64,000 nt of DNA from Bacteroidota bacterium (GTDB lineage: Bacteria > Bacteroidota > Bacteroidia > Chitinophagales > Chitinophagaceae). Shown here in pieces: positions 55,421-64,000 of this stretch; within the stretch, counting starts at the first letter, position 1, and the number at the start of each line of letters is the position of its first letter. Under the pieces are notes generated by a model, which worked only from the letters and a program-made list of their open reading frames with translations, had not been told where the DNA came from and searched no databases. Position numbers and translations under genes: made by a program. Location of the stretch: the NCBI GenBank assembly GCA_024640255.1, contig JAHEFI010000048.1:1-64000 (forward strand). Direction: 5' to 3'.

Positions 55421-57874
55421 CTATACTCCCTTGTTCTTTCTAATTCTTTGTAGCATACTCATCATAAATCCAATAGTCATAACCACAACCCCTATCCATA
55501 AAACATTAATAAAAGGGAACTCATATACTTTTAGGGTAATTAGGTTGGTTAAGGATTTGGACTCTTTTATACCAATTTCCAATACCCCTTCTTCTTGACT
55601 AATTACTTTATTAAAACTCAAAACTAAATTCTGTGCTTTGATGGTATCCAAATGCTGTTCCATGTTCAATCCTTCTAATTGAATACCTGGTTGAGCCGAG
55701 TATTGTAAACCTTCTTTAGAAATAACTTGCATGTCTAAAACCAATTCATTGGTACCCGCTGCTCTATTGGGATTTGGATTCACTAAAACCTGTTTTAATT
55801 TAATATAGCCATTGCTATAAAAAATAGAATCACCAACTTTGATTTTAGCAGGTTTAAATCCAACAGTATCTTCCTCTGAATGATCTTGAAAAGAAGTGAT
55901 GTATACAAAAATGTCTTTTAACCAATAATGCTTAGCATCTGGATTTGCAGAAAAACCTTCAGCCCCTTTATTATTTTTTAAGATATCTGGATACAGTAAA
56001 AACTGTTCATTGGTTTTTTTATCCGTAAATCTTAATTCAAAAAAACGTTTATTTAATTCATCCACTGTATCTCTGGTATACTCTACCATATACTTTCCCA
56101 TATCGGTATTGATCCCTTCGAATAAAGTAATATTTTCTCTTGGATTACCCACTGGACTTTTACGGATGTCTGCAGATTCTTGCAAAACATTAATCCCCGT
56201 TGTATTAAAACTAATTACTGTCTTATTAGAGGATGACAAGAAAATACCTAATAAAACCAATCCAAATCCAATATGTCCAATACTTGCTCCAGCAGATTTT
56301 AATTTACCTTTTAATACGCCCAACCAATAATGAAAATTAGCCACCACTGTATATACAGATGCTAGAATACCCACATATAGAGCTCCTAAAAATCCGGCAC
56401 CTTTTTCTGTATAAGCCACTCCAACAAAAACAAATAATACAACACTAATGATAATTGTAATAATACCTGGAAGAATTAATTGTTTGCTAATATGTTCTTT
56501 AGGAGTGTGTTTAAATCTTAAATATTGTCCAAAGGCAGATAAAGCACCAATAATAATTGCCACAAATACTTGCACTTGATTGTGCGCAAATGCAGGATCT
56601 TCAGGTGGTGCAATTTTTGTTCCAAATAGTTTATTAAAAACTGGAATAGAAGTAATTGCAATAATCACAACAGCTGATAAAACCAATACCAAGGAACCTA
56701 CTAACATCCAGAACTCTCTACTAGAAATATCATCTTCTTTAGTAGGCTCAACCATAAAACGGTATCGAGAAAAATATAAAACAAAGAATGGTATAACAAA
56801 GATTAACAAGAATACCAATAATTGTGCATTCATTCCAAGATCAGTGAATGCGTGTACTGAAGTATCTCCCAATATGCCGCTTCTAGTTAAAAAAGTAGAA
56901 TACACAATTAATAAGAAACTAAGTCCCATAAACAAGTAAGTAGCTTTTACACTAGAACCTGTTTTTCTGAAGATCATCGTAGTGTGTATACCAGCCACCA
57001 AAACCAACCAAGGAACCAAAGATGCATTCTCTACCGGATCCCATGCCCAATAGCCACCAAAATTCAAACTCTCATAAGCCCAAGCAGCGCCCATCATAAT
57101 CCCTAAACCTAAAATACCTGCACTAAAATTGGCCCAGGATAAAACATGGTTAATCCATTCATTGTCTTTCTTCAATAAGCCTGCTACTGCAAAGGCAAAA
57201 GGAATAGTAGTTGAAGCAAATCCAAGGAACAAAACAGGTGGATGAATCACCATCCAATAGTTTTGAAGTGTTGAGTTTAATCCTGTACCATCTTTGATTA
57301 ATTGAATATAATCGGGTCTAGATAAAATGGGCCAATTCATTTCTTCTCTCAATAAGATAAAAGGACTTGACCCAATTTTTGATCCAAAAATATACACTCC
57401 AATTACCATGGAAGCCAATAAGAATTGAACAAAACTTAAAGACATCATCACCCCATTAGGTCTCCATTTTACTTTGTTCATGATAATGATACCCAAAACA
57501 CAATGCCAAAAACTCCATAACAAGAAACTACCTTCCTGCCCTTCCCAAAAACAACTTAATAAATATTCAAATGGCAAGGATTTGTCACTATGTGAATACG
57601 CATATTTATATTCAAATAAATGATTGGAAATTACATATGTCAGAATAATAAAACTTGCAAGTACAGTAATGGCTTCAATACCAAACGCAATTTTTGCTAG
57701 TTTACTCCAGGAATTTTCTTCTTCAATATTGTTAGAGAAAAATGCTTTAGCAAAAGCGAAACTTGCTACTAAAGAAGCCACCAAAGAAAGCAAGGTAAAG
57801 AAATAACCAAATTGACCTGGTAATAAATGTTCACCTATATATTGTATTGTAGCTGGGTTGTTCGCAGTATTCAT
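55421..57874 (-). CDS. cytochrome c maturation heme lyase, CcmF/CcsA type
   Basis: Multi-TM; WGGYWAWDPVENASLVPWL-type motif (FGGYWAWDPVENASLVPWLVLVAGIHT), paired with ccmE. Confidence 0.93.
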   Translation of the reverse strand: MNTANNPATIQYIGEHLLPGQFGYFFTLLSLVASLVASFAFAKAFFSNNIEEENSWSKLAKIAFGIEAITVLASFIILTYVISNHLFEYKYAYSHSDKSLPFEYLLSCFWEGQEGSFLLWSFWHCVLGIIIMNKVKWRPNGVMMSLSFVQFLLASMVIGVYIFGSKIGSSPFILLREEMNWPILSRPDYIQLIKDGTGLNSTLQNYWMVIHPPVLFLGFASTTIPFAFAVAGLLKKDNEWINHVLSWANFSAGILGLGIMMGAAWAYESLNFGGYWAWDPVENASLVPWLVLVAGIHTTMIFRKTGSSVKATYLFMGLSFLLIVYSTFLTRSGILGDTSVHAFTDLGMNAQLLVFLLIFVIPFFVLYFSRYRFMVEPTKEDDISSREFWMLVGSLVLVLSAVVIIAITSIPVFNKLFGTKIAPPEDPAFAHNQVQVFVAIIIGALSAFGQYLRFKHTPKEHISKQLILPGIITIIISVVLFVFVGVAYTEKGAGFLGALYVGILASVYTVVANFHYWLGVLKGKLKSAGASIGHIGFGLVLLGIFLSSSNKTVISFNTTGINVLQESADIRKSPVGNPRENITLFEGINTDMGKYMVEYTRDTVDELNKRFFELRFTDKKTNEQFLLYPDILKNNKGAEGFSANPDAKHYWLKDIFVYITSFQDHSEEDTVGFKPAKIKVGDSIFYSNGYIKLKQVLVNPNPNRAAGTNELVLDMQVISKEGLQYSAQPGIQLEGLNMEQHLDTIKAQNLVLSFNKVISQEEGVLEIGIKESKSLTNLITLKVYEFPFINVLWIGVVVMTIGFMMSMLQRIRKNKGV

Positions 57875-57882
57875 AAAAAGTT

Positions 57883-58293
57883 TTAATTAGATAAAGTAGC
57901 AGGTTGTTCTTTCATCGCTGTTGGATTGTCCTTGTATTTAGAAGGACATTTCATCACAATAGTTGAACATTCAAAAACATCTCCTTGAACCTTACCCTTT
58001 AATACCAATCGCTCAGATTTTTCCATATCTGTTGGCATGGTATTATGATACACCACACTTATTTTACCACCCAAACTATCTTGTACATTAAACTTTAATA
58101 AATTAGGATCTTTTACTGGATCATACTGCACTGGAATGGACTTATCCATTTTTACAATCAAATTCACAAATTTGCCCTGTTTTTGTTTTGCAGAACTCAC
58201 CGTTTCATAACTACTTAAATCACCTGTATAGCTTATCAATACTACAATTGCAGCTGCAATTAAGACCAATAAAATAATATGTGTTTTCTTCAT
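57883..58293 (-). CDS. ccmE: cytochrome c maturation heme chaperone CcmE (CxxxY-type heme-binding motif)
   Basis: N-terminal TM, OB-fold-like region LVLKGKVQGDVFECSTIVMKCPSKYKDN; adjacent to the CcmF-type gene. Confidence 0.88.
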   Translation of the reverse strand: MKKTHIILLVLIAAAIVVLISYTGDLSSYETVSSAKQKQGKFVNLIVKMDKSIPVQYDPVKDPNLLKFNVQDSLGGKISVVYHNTMPTDMEKSERLVLKGKVQGDVFECSTIVMKCPSKYKDNPTAMKEQPATLSN

Positions 58294-58358
58294 AACGCAA
58301 AGTTAACCAAATGGCCTTAAATTGCACCAATATTTACTCAATTCGTAATTAACCACTT

Positions 58359-58907
58359 ATGCGTGTTTTTGACTATATCATTGTGTGTAAAAGCCCTGAT
58401 TTTAAAAATGTTGACAGAATGAGCCAGTTTATGCTTTTTGTTTCAACAATTAGCTTTATTTATTCCATTATTAAAGGCATTTACCCTCATCCAGCTTTAT
58501 TAATTGCTATCACTGCCAGCGTAATTAGTTGGTGGATTTTCTGTGTGATTCAGAGAAAAAGAGGCGTTTTACCATATTATAGACTGGGTTTATTATTTGC
58601 CTCTTGGGGATGGTACCTTCAACCCAATGGTTTAATCATAGCCGGTATTTTCTTAATTGCTGCCTTATTTGAAAGACAAGTGAAATTCCCTTCTGAAATT
58701 GCGTTTGACGAAGCAGGTGTTGTATTAAATACTTTTCCTAAAAAATACATCCCTTGGCAGGATCTTCAAAACGTCTTAATCAAAGACAATGTTTTGACCA
58801 TCGATTTTAAAAACAATAAATTGATTCAAAAAGACATTAACGAACCTGTAACAGCTACTATTGAAGCAGAATTCAATGGTTTTTGCGCAGAACAATTGTC
58901 AAAATAG
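58359..58907 (+). CDS. hypothetical membrane protein
   Basis: 182 aa with hydrophobic segments followed by FEIAFDEAGVVLNTFPKKYIPWQDLQNVLIKDNVLTIDFKNNKLIQ-type PH-like C-terminus. Confidence 0.7.
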   Translation: MRVFDYIIVCKSPDFKNVDRMSQFMLFVSTISFIYSIIKGIYPHPALLIAITASVISWWIFCVIQRKRGVLPYYRLGLLFASWGWYLQPNGLIIAGIFLIAALFERQVKFPSEIAFDEAGVVLNTFPKKYIPWQDLQNVLIKDNVLTIDFKNNKLIQKDINEPVTATIEAEFNGFCAEQLSK

Positions 58908-58918
58908 TACCTTTACTT

Positions 58919-60220
58919 ATGTCATTACAACAATCTCCTTATATTTTATATTCCGATGGCGAAGGCAATATTTTTGAAGACACTAGCTTATATGTAGCCG
59001 GCCGAGCTGGATGGGATGCATATCCAGTTCCTGAAGAAGATTGGATTGAACTTCCCAATGGTGGAAATTTATATGAATTACCTGGAAGAAGAGGCATTGG
59101 AATAGATGTGGAAACGGGTGAAATGCGTATCTGTGAAAAAGGATGGGCAGTAGCAGCATTTATTCCACCAGCACATACAGGTTTATATGTTGCAGCTTAT
59201 GAAACATCTGAAGACGCTCCAACCTTACCATTATTCTGTTATACTGCTGTGGGTTGGTTAGATGGGAAAAATTATGTTCCAGCAGTTAGAATTGAAGAAG
59301 ATATTAGACAGGATTGTGAAGGATATGATCAGGAAATTATTGACGCAGGTACACAACAACTTTTAAAAGCATTCAATCAAAATAGATTGGTAAAGCATTT
59401 AATGGATAATTGTTGTCAAACCTATGATTGTCCAGCTGCAAGAAATTTTGCCATGGGAAGATGGGAATGCCCAATACCTATTTCTCCTGCATGTAATGCC
59501 AATTGTATTGGATGTATTTCATTCCAACCACAAGAAGAAGAAATTATTTCTACACAGGATAGATTAACTTTTAAGCCAACTGCTGCAGAAGTAGTAGAAT
59601 ATACAGTTCCGCATTTAATGAAAGCGCCGTTCCCTATTGTAAGTTTTGGACAAGGATGCGAAGGTGAACCCTTATTAATGTGGGAGACCATCAAAGAAGC
59701 AATTATAGAAATTAGAAAGCATACTGATAAAGGAAGTATCAATATTAATACCAATGGATCTAATCCAAAAGCAGTTGCTGAATTAGCAAAAGTGGGTTTG
59801 GATAGTATAAGAGTAAGTTTAAACTCTGCAAGAGAAAATATTTACACTGCTTATTATAGACCCAACAATTATCAGTTTAGTGATATTGTTGAAAGTTTAA
59901 AAGTGATGAGTGCTGCTGGGAAATGGACAAGTATTAATTATTTTGTATTCCCAGGTATGACAGATTGTGAAGAAGAATATGAAGCATTAAGAAAATTAAT
60001 TATTGAAACTGATTTAAAAATGATTCAATGGAGAAATTTTAATATTGATCCTGATTGGTATTTAGGAAAGATCAATGTTATTGAAACCAATGAATTAATG
60101 GGTATCAAACAAATGATGGAATTAATTAGAGAAGAATTTCCTGATTTAAAATTTGGCTATTTTAATCCGCCAATGGAAAGAATAAAAGGCGATTTTAATC
60201 AAAACTTTGCCCACCATTGA
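58919..60220 (+). CDS. radical SAM protein with cysteine-containing N-terminal extension
   Basis: SPACNANCIGCISFQ (CX3CX2C), SFGQGCEGEPLL; upstream NCCQTYDCPAARN; likely ATG at 58919. Confidence 0.88.
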   Translation: MSLQQSPYILYSDGEGNIFEDTSLYVAGRAGWDAYPVPEEDWIELPNGGNLYELPGRRGIGIDVETGEMRICEKGWAVAAFIPPAHTGLYVAAYETSEDAPTLPLFCYTAVGWLDGKNYVPAVRIEEDIRQDCEGYDQEIIDAGTQQLLKAFNQNRLVKHLMDNCCQTYDCPAARNFAMGRWECPIPISPACNANCIGCISFQPQEEEIISTQDRLTFKPTAAEVVEYTVPHLMKAPFPIVSFGQGCEGEPLLMWETIKEAIIEIRKHTDKGSININTNGSNPKAVAELAKVGLDSIRVSLNSARENIYTAYYRPNNYQFSDIVESLKVMSAAGKWTSINYFVFPGMTDCEEEYEALRKLIIETDLKMIQWRNFNIDPDWYLGKINVIETNELMGIKQMMELIREEFPDLKFGYFNPPMERIKGDFNQNFAHH

Positions 60221-61143
60221 GAAAGCAAAATCAAATAGGTGCTTTGTTTGCTATTACAAGTACGGTTATTTGGTCTGGTAATTTTATTGTATCTAGATAT
60301 GCTATACATTTAGCAGGTCCTATTAGTTTGGCTTTTTTTAGATGGACAATTGCTAGTATTACTATGTTCCCTTTTGCTTATAAAGCCATCAAAAATGAGT
60401 GGCCCATTTTTAAGCAAAATAAATTGTACTTTTTTTTAATGGGCTTAATTGGTATAGCTATATACAATACCTTAATTTATACCTCTGGTCACTTTACTAC
60501 AGCCATAAATATGGCATTGTTTGGTTCAACTGTGCATCCAGTGGTATCCGCTTTATTAGGGGCAGCGATTATCCATGAAAGACTTCATTGGAAAAATATC
60601 ACCGGAATGGCGCTTTGTATTTTTGGTACTATTTATTTATTAACCAAGGGAGAGCTGATTAATATTATACATTTTAAAATTGGCTTAGGAGATTTATTAA
60701 TGATATTGGCAGGTTGTTGTTTTGGATCTTACAATGTTTTTGTAAGAAAAAAACCAACTGGTATTTCTAATACATCTTTCCTATTTTGTCTTTTTAGTAT
60801 AGGTGCGCTTTTTTTATTACCAGCATCTTTAATTGAAATGAAATACAGTCAGCCTGTAATTTTTAATACGCATTTACTTTGGATTGTTTTATACATTGGC
60901 ATAGGTAATTCAACAATATCTTATTTAATTTGGAATATGGCTATTCAAAAAATAGGCCCAGGCAAAGCGGCACTTTTTGCAACATTGGCTCCATTATTAA
61001 GCTCTTACGAAGCAGTAATATTTTTAGGTGAAACATTTAACAAAGCACAAATCACTAGTGGATTAATTATCATTGTTGGTATCATCATAAATACTTGGCC
61101 AAGTTCAAACAAACCTATTGTAGAACCAACTTCTTCAAATTAA
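60217..61143 (+). CDS. EamA/DMT family transporter
   Basis: Multiple TM, two EamA repeats; TTG start overlapping the upstream TGA. Confidence 0.88.
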   Translation: MRKQNQIGALFAITSTVIWSGNFIVSRYAIHLAGPISLAFFRWTIASITMFPFAYKAIKNEWPIFKQNKLYFFLMGLIGIAIYNTLIYTSGHFTTAINMALFGSTVHPVVSALLGAAIIHERLHWKNITGMALCIFGTIYLLTKGELINIIHFKIGLGDLLMILAGCCFGSYNVFVRKKPTGISNTSFLFCLFSIGALFLLPASLIEMKYSQPVIFNTHLLWIVLYIGIGNSTISYLIWNMAIQKIGPGKAALFATLAPLLSSYEAVIFLGETFNKAQITSGLIIIVGIIINTWPSSNKPIVEPTSSN

Positions 61144-61905
61144 ATGAGCTCCACTATCCTATTACTTTGTGGTATAGCATTTTTAGCAGGTTTTGTGGAT
61201 GCTATTGTGGGTGGCGGTGGATTAATTCAAACACCTGCAGGTTTAATCATGTTTCCTAATGAACCGGTTTCAAGAGTTATTGGATCATTAAAAATTCCCA
61301 GTTTTACAGGTACTTTTTTTGCTGCTAGACAGTATTTGAAAAAAGCACCTATTCCACTAGCCAGACTAATTTTATTTACTAGCATTGCTTTTGCAGCGGC
61401 TTTCACTGGTAGTTTTTGTTTGACTTTAGTGAGTAACCAATTCATGAAGCCCGTCATATTTTTTGTATTGGTGGTGATTGCCATTTATACCTATACCAAA
61501 AAAGATTTAGGGTTGGCTGGAAAACAAATGGATAAGCTATTTCCTTGGTATAAAGGAGCAGCCATTTGTTTAATCATTGGATTTTATGATGGTTTTATTG
61601 GACCAGGTGCTGGAAGTCTTTTGGTATTAGCATTTATCAGTTGGCTTGGATTTGATTTTATGCAAGCCAATGCACATGCTAAAGTGGTTAACTTGGCAAC
61701 CAACCTAGGCTCCATCCTTTTATTTATGCTCAAAGGTTCTATTCTGTGGAGCATAGCCATCCCAATGGCCATTTGCAATGCGGTGGGTGGATTTTTAGGT
61801 TCTAAGATGGCCATACAAAAAGGCAATAAATTTATAAGAACCTTTTTCTTACTAGTGATTATTGCTACTTTATGTAGATTGGGTTATGATGTATTTTTAC
61901 ATTAA
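61144..61905 (+). CDS. TSUP family (TauE/SafE) membrane transporter
   Basis: FLAGFVDAIVGGGGLIQTPAGL ... GFYDGFIGPGAGSLLVLAFI duplicated motif. Confidence 0.92.
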   Translation: MSSTILLLCGIAFLAGFVDAIVGGGGLIQTPAGLIMFPNEPVSRVIGSLKIPSFTGTFFAARQYLKKAPIPLARLILFTSIAFAAAFTGSFCLTLVSNQFMKPVIFFVLVVIAIYTYTKKDLGLAGKQMDKLFPWYKGAAICLIIGFYDGFIGPGAGSLLVLAFISWLGFDFMQANAHAKVVNLATNLGSILLFMLKGSILWSIAIPMAICNAVGGFLGSKMAIQKGNKFIRTFFLLVIIATLCRLGYDVFLH

Positions 61906-61914
61906 TTTTAAGCC

Positions 61915-62697
61915 ATGCAACTAAGCTTTGAACAATCTAAAAATATTAAGGCAGCTATTTACACCATACTGATTTGTGTAAGTTTAGCCTCTTTATTTAT
62001 TGTGCTTCAATGGCAACAAACTGCACCCACTATAACGCCTCCACAACCTCAATACATGGAAGTGAATTTAGGAAATAGTGAAACAGGCGAAGGCAACACT
62101 CCTCCATTAAGTAAAGATGCTCCTGCTCCTGAACTGGGATCTTCTAAATTCTCTAAAGCAAATGCCCATAACCAATCTATTAAAGTAAACAATGGCGTAA
62201 CCAATGAGAATGACGAAGCATTAGCATCAGGAAAAAATAAAAATATAAAAGCCACTCCATTACCCACTAACACAAAACCAAAAGCAGTGATGGGAAAATA
62301 TGCTGGCGGTAATGGGAAAGGTGGAAACAATCAAGATAGTTACAACAATATTAAAGACCAAGGTATTGCAGGCGGAAAAGGAGATCAGGGTGTTGCAAAT
62401 GGAAGTATTAATGGCAACGCCTATACTGGGACAGGTGGACCTTTTGTAACCAAAGGCGACAGAAGAATTACCAAAGCCTATTCATTTAATGGAGATGTGG
62501 AACCAGCAACTATTTATGCGGAAATTGAAGTAAGCCCAAGCGGTCAAGGTAGATTTATACAAATTACTAGAGGGTCTTCATCTAATGATGCAAAATATAA
62601 AAGAGCCATCATTGAATACCTAACTAAGATTAATTTTAATTCAAGCGATCATAGTTCTACTGTTACAGTAAAGTTCAAATTTGAAGTGAACAATTAA
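61915..62697 (+). CDS. TonB-like energy transducer protein
   Basis: Single N-terminal TM, P/N/G-rich linker, TonB C-terminal-like end (AEIEVSPSGQGRFIQITRGSS...KYKRAIIEYLTKINFN). Confidence 0.65.
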   Translation: MQLSFEQSKNIKAAIYTILICVSLASLFIVLQWQQTAPTITPPQPQYMEVNLGNSETGEGNTPPLSKDAPAPELGSSKFSKANAHNQSIKVNNGVTNENDEALASGKNKNIKATPLPTNTKPKAVMGKYAGGNGKGGNNQDSYNNIKDQGIAGGKGDQGVANGSINGNAYTGTGGPFVTKGDRRITKAYSFNGDVEPATIYAEIEVSPSGQGRFIQITRGSSSNDAKYKRAIIEYLTKINFNSSDHSSTVTVKFKFEVNN

Positions 62698-62701
62698 TTA
62701 T

Positions 62702-63982
62702 ATGTCCACTTACCAAGAAACATTAGATTATTTATATGCCAAACTGCCTATGTATAATAGGATTGGTGCTGCTGCTATTAAAAATAATTTAGACAATACC
62801 CTATCAATTTGTACTTACTTAGGTAATCCCGAGAAAAAATTTCCAACTATACATATTGCTGGCACCAATGGTAAGGGTTCTTCCAGTCATATGTTGGCTA
62901 GTATCTTTCAGGCTGCAGGGTACAAAACGGGTTTGTACACTTCTCCTCACTTATACGATTTTAGAGAAAGAATAAAAGTGAATGGACAAATGTGCCCAGA
63001 AACATTTGTAACCAGTTTCACTAATAAAGTAAAACCCATTATAGAAGAAATTGAACCTAGCTTTTTTGAAATCACGGTTGGCATGGCATTTGATTATTTT
63101 GCGCAAGAAAATTGTGATATCGCCATTATTGAAACGGGCTTAGGAGGTAGATTAGATAGCACCAATGTGATTCAACCAATTCTAAGTTTAATCACCAATA
63201 TTGGATGGGATCATATGGCTTTATTAGGTAATACCCTTCCAGAAATTGCTTCTGAAAAAGCCGGAATCATTAAATCTAATACACCAGTAGTCATTAGCGA
63301 AGTGATAGATGAAACAAAACCTGTTTTTGAAAAATTTGCAAGCGATAAAAACGCCCCAATATATTTTGCAGAAGACTTTATTGAATTCAAATCATTTACC
63401 AATCATTGGACTTACGCACAGTTTGATTACGATACAATTTCTGTGAATTGCGATTTACCTGGAAGATACCAATATAAAAATATCAGAGGCGTTTTACAAT
63501 GCGTTCATTTATTAAGAGCAATGGGCTGGAATTTACAAGAGGAAATTGTTTTAAAAGCTTTCCAACAAATTAAATTAACTACTGGCTTAATGGGAAGATG
63601 GGAATGTTTACAAGAAAGCCCCAAATTATTTTTAGATGTAGCCCATAATGAGCATGGCATGTATGCTTTATTAGATCAATTAGCTACCCTAAGTTTTAAT
63701 CATTTACATATTATCACAGGAATGGTGAAAGACAAGGATGTGGATGCAGTATTGGGTATGCTTCCAAAAGAGGCAAGCTTTTACTTTTCCAATGCACATA
63801 TTCCCAGAGCATTACCTGCTGCAGAACTAGCGGAGAAAGCAAAAAACATTGGTATTCATGGCTTAGTCTTTGACAATGTCAATGAAGCCATTACTGCAGC
63901 CAATAAAAATGCCCATCCAAATGATTTAATCATTGTAATGGGCAGTATTTTCTTAGTAGCAGAAGTATCTCGTACTTCATAG
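62702..63982 (+). CDS. folC: bifunctional folylpolyglutamate synthase/dihydrofolate synthase
   Basis: IHIAGTNGKGSSSHMLASIFQAAGYKTGLYTSPHLYDFRERI; ETGLGGRLDSTN; LDVAHNEHG. Confidence 0.95.
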   Translation: MSTYQETLDYLYAKLPMYNRIGAAAIKNNLDNTLSICTYLGNPEKKFPTIHIAGTNGKGSSSHMLASIFQAAGYKTGLYTSPHLYDFRERIKVNGQMCPETFVTSFTNKVKPIIEEIEPSFFEITVGMAFDYFAQENCDIAIIETGLGGRLDSTNVIQPILSLITNIGWDHMALLGNTLPEIASEKAGIIKSNTPVVISEVIDETKPVFEKFASDKNAPIYFAEDFIEFKSFTNHWTYAQFDYDTISVNCDLPGRYQYKNIRGVLQCVHLLRAMGWNLQEEIVLKAFQQIKLTTGLMGRWECLQESPKLFLDVAHNEHGMYALLDQLATLSFNHLHIITGMVKDKDVDAVLGMLPKEASFYFSNAHIPRALPAAELAEKAKNIGIHGLVFDNVNEAITAANKNAHPNDLIIVMGSIFLVAEVSRTS

Positions 63983-64000
63983 TTGATTCTCCCGATATTC

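Noticed and set aside
61227-62330. Minus-strand ORFs at 61227-61484, 61584-61826 and 62049-62330
   Set aside because: Antisense to the TSUP transporter and TonB-like genes; no independent support.
1-64000. Searched for transposases, integrases, phage genes, toxin-antitoxin pairs, defence systems, rRNA and CRISPR arrays
   Set aside because: None recognised in the translations or sequence; the window looks like chromosomal backbone plus the adhesin locus.

Overview
AT-rich Bacteroidota chromosome (probably Chitinophagaceae-like, inferred from protein style and gene content). Housekeeping genes flank a large surface-adhesin locus. Left part: thrS (truncated at the window edge), an ABC-F ATPase, pfkA-pyk, a NagB/PIG-L fusion, and tRNA-Arg(ACG) followed by a hairpin and direct-repeat region. 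Centre (about 11.6-48.1 kb, all minus strand): a LuxR-type response regulator and a Reg_prop/Y_Y_Y histidine kinase, then a 28-kb single ORF (9337 codons as tracked, about 9328 aa from the likely ATG), then PorP/SprF, a PorE-like TPR/PD40/OmpA protein, a 77-aa HTH-only LuxR-type regulator and a TlpA-like thioredoxin. The giant protein ends in a gliding-motility/T9SS type-B C-terminal domain. It contains an 8-unit thrombospondin-3-like Ca-binding scaffold with interchangeable lectin-like inserts, an RCC1-like propeller, LamG-like domains, a glycine-rich domain, many Ig/PKD/SprB-like repeats and a three-fold ~890-bp supra-repeat. Right part: GH20 hexosaminidase, an orphan T9SS-CTD-like small protein, rlmH, rhomboid, tilS, glnS, ccmF/ccsA-type and ccmE genes (CxxxY-type CcmE), a radical SAM protein, transporters, a TonB-like protein and folC. 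The most interesting points are the adhesin locus architecture, the HTH-only protein resembling the response regulator's DNA-binding domain, and a TAGAA-N4-TTCTA-like inverted repeat upstream of the response regulator and of the adhesin, with a related one upstream of the GH20 gene. All calls come from reading the sequence and ORF translations; no database search was run.
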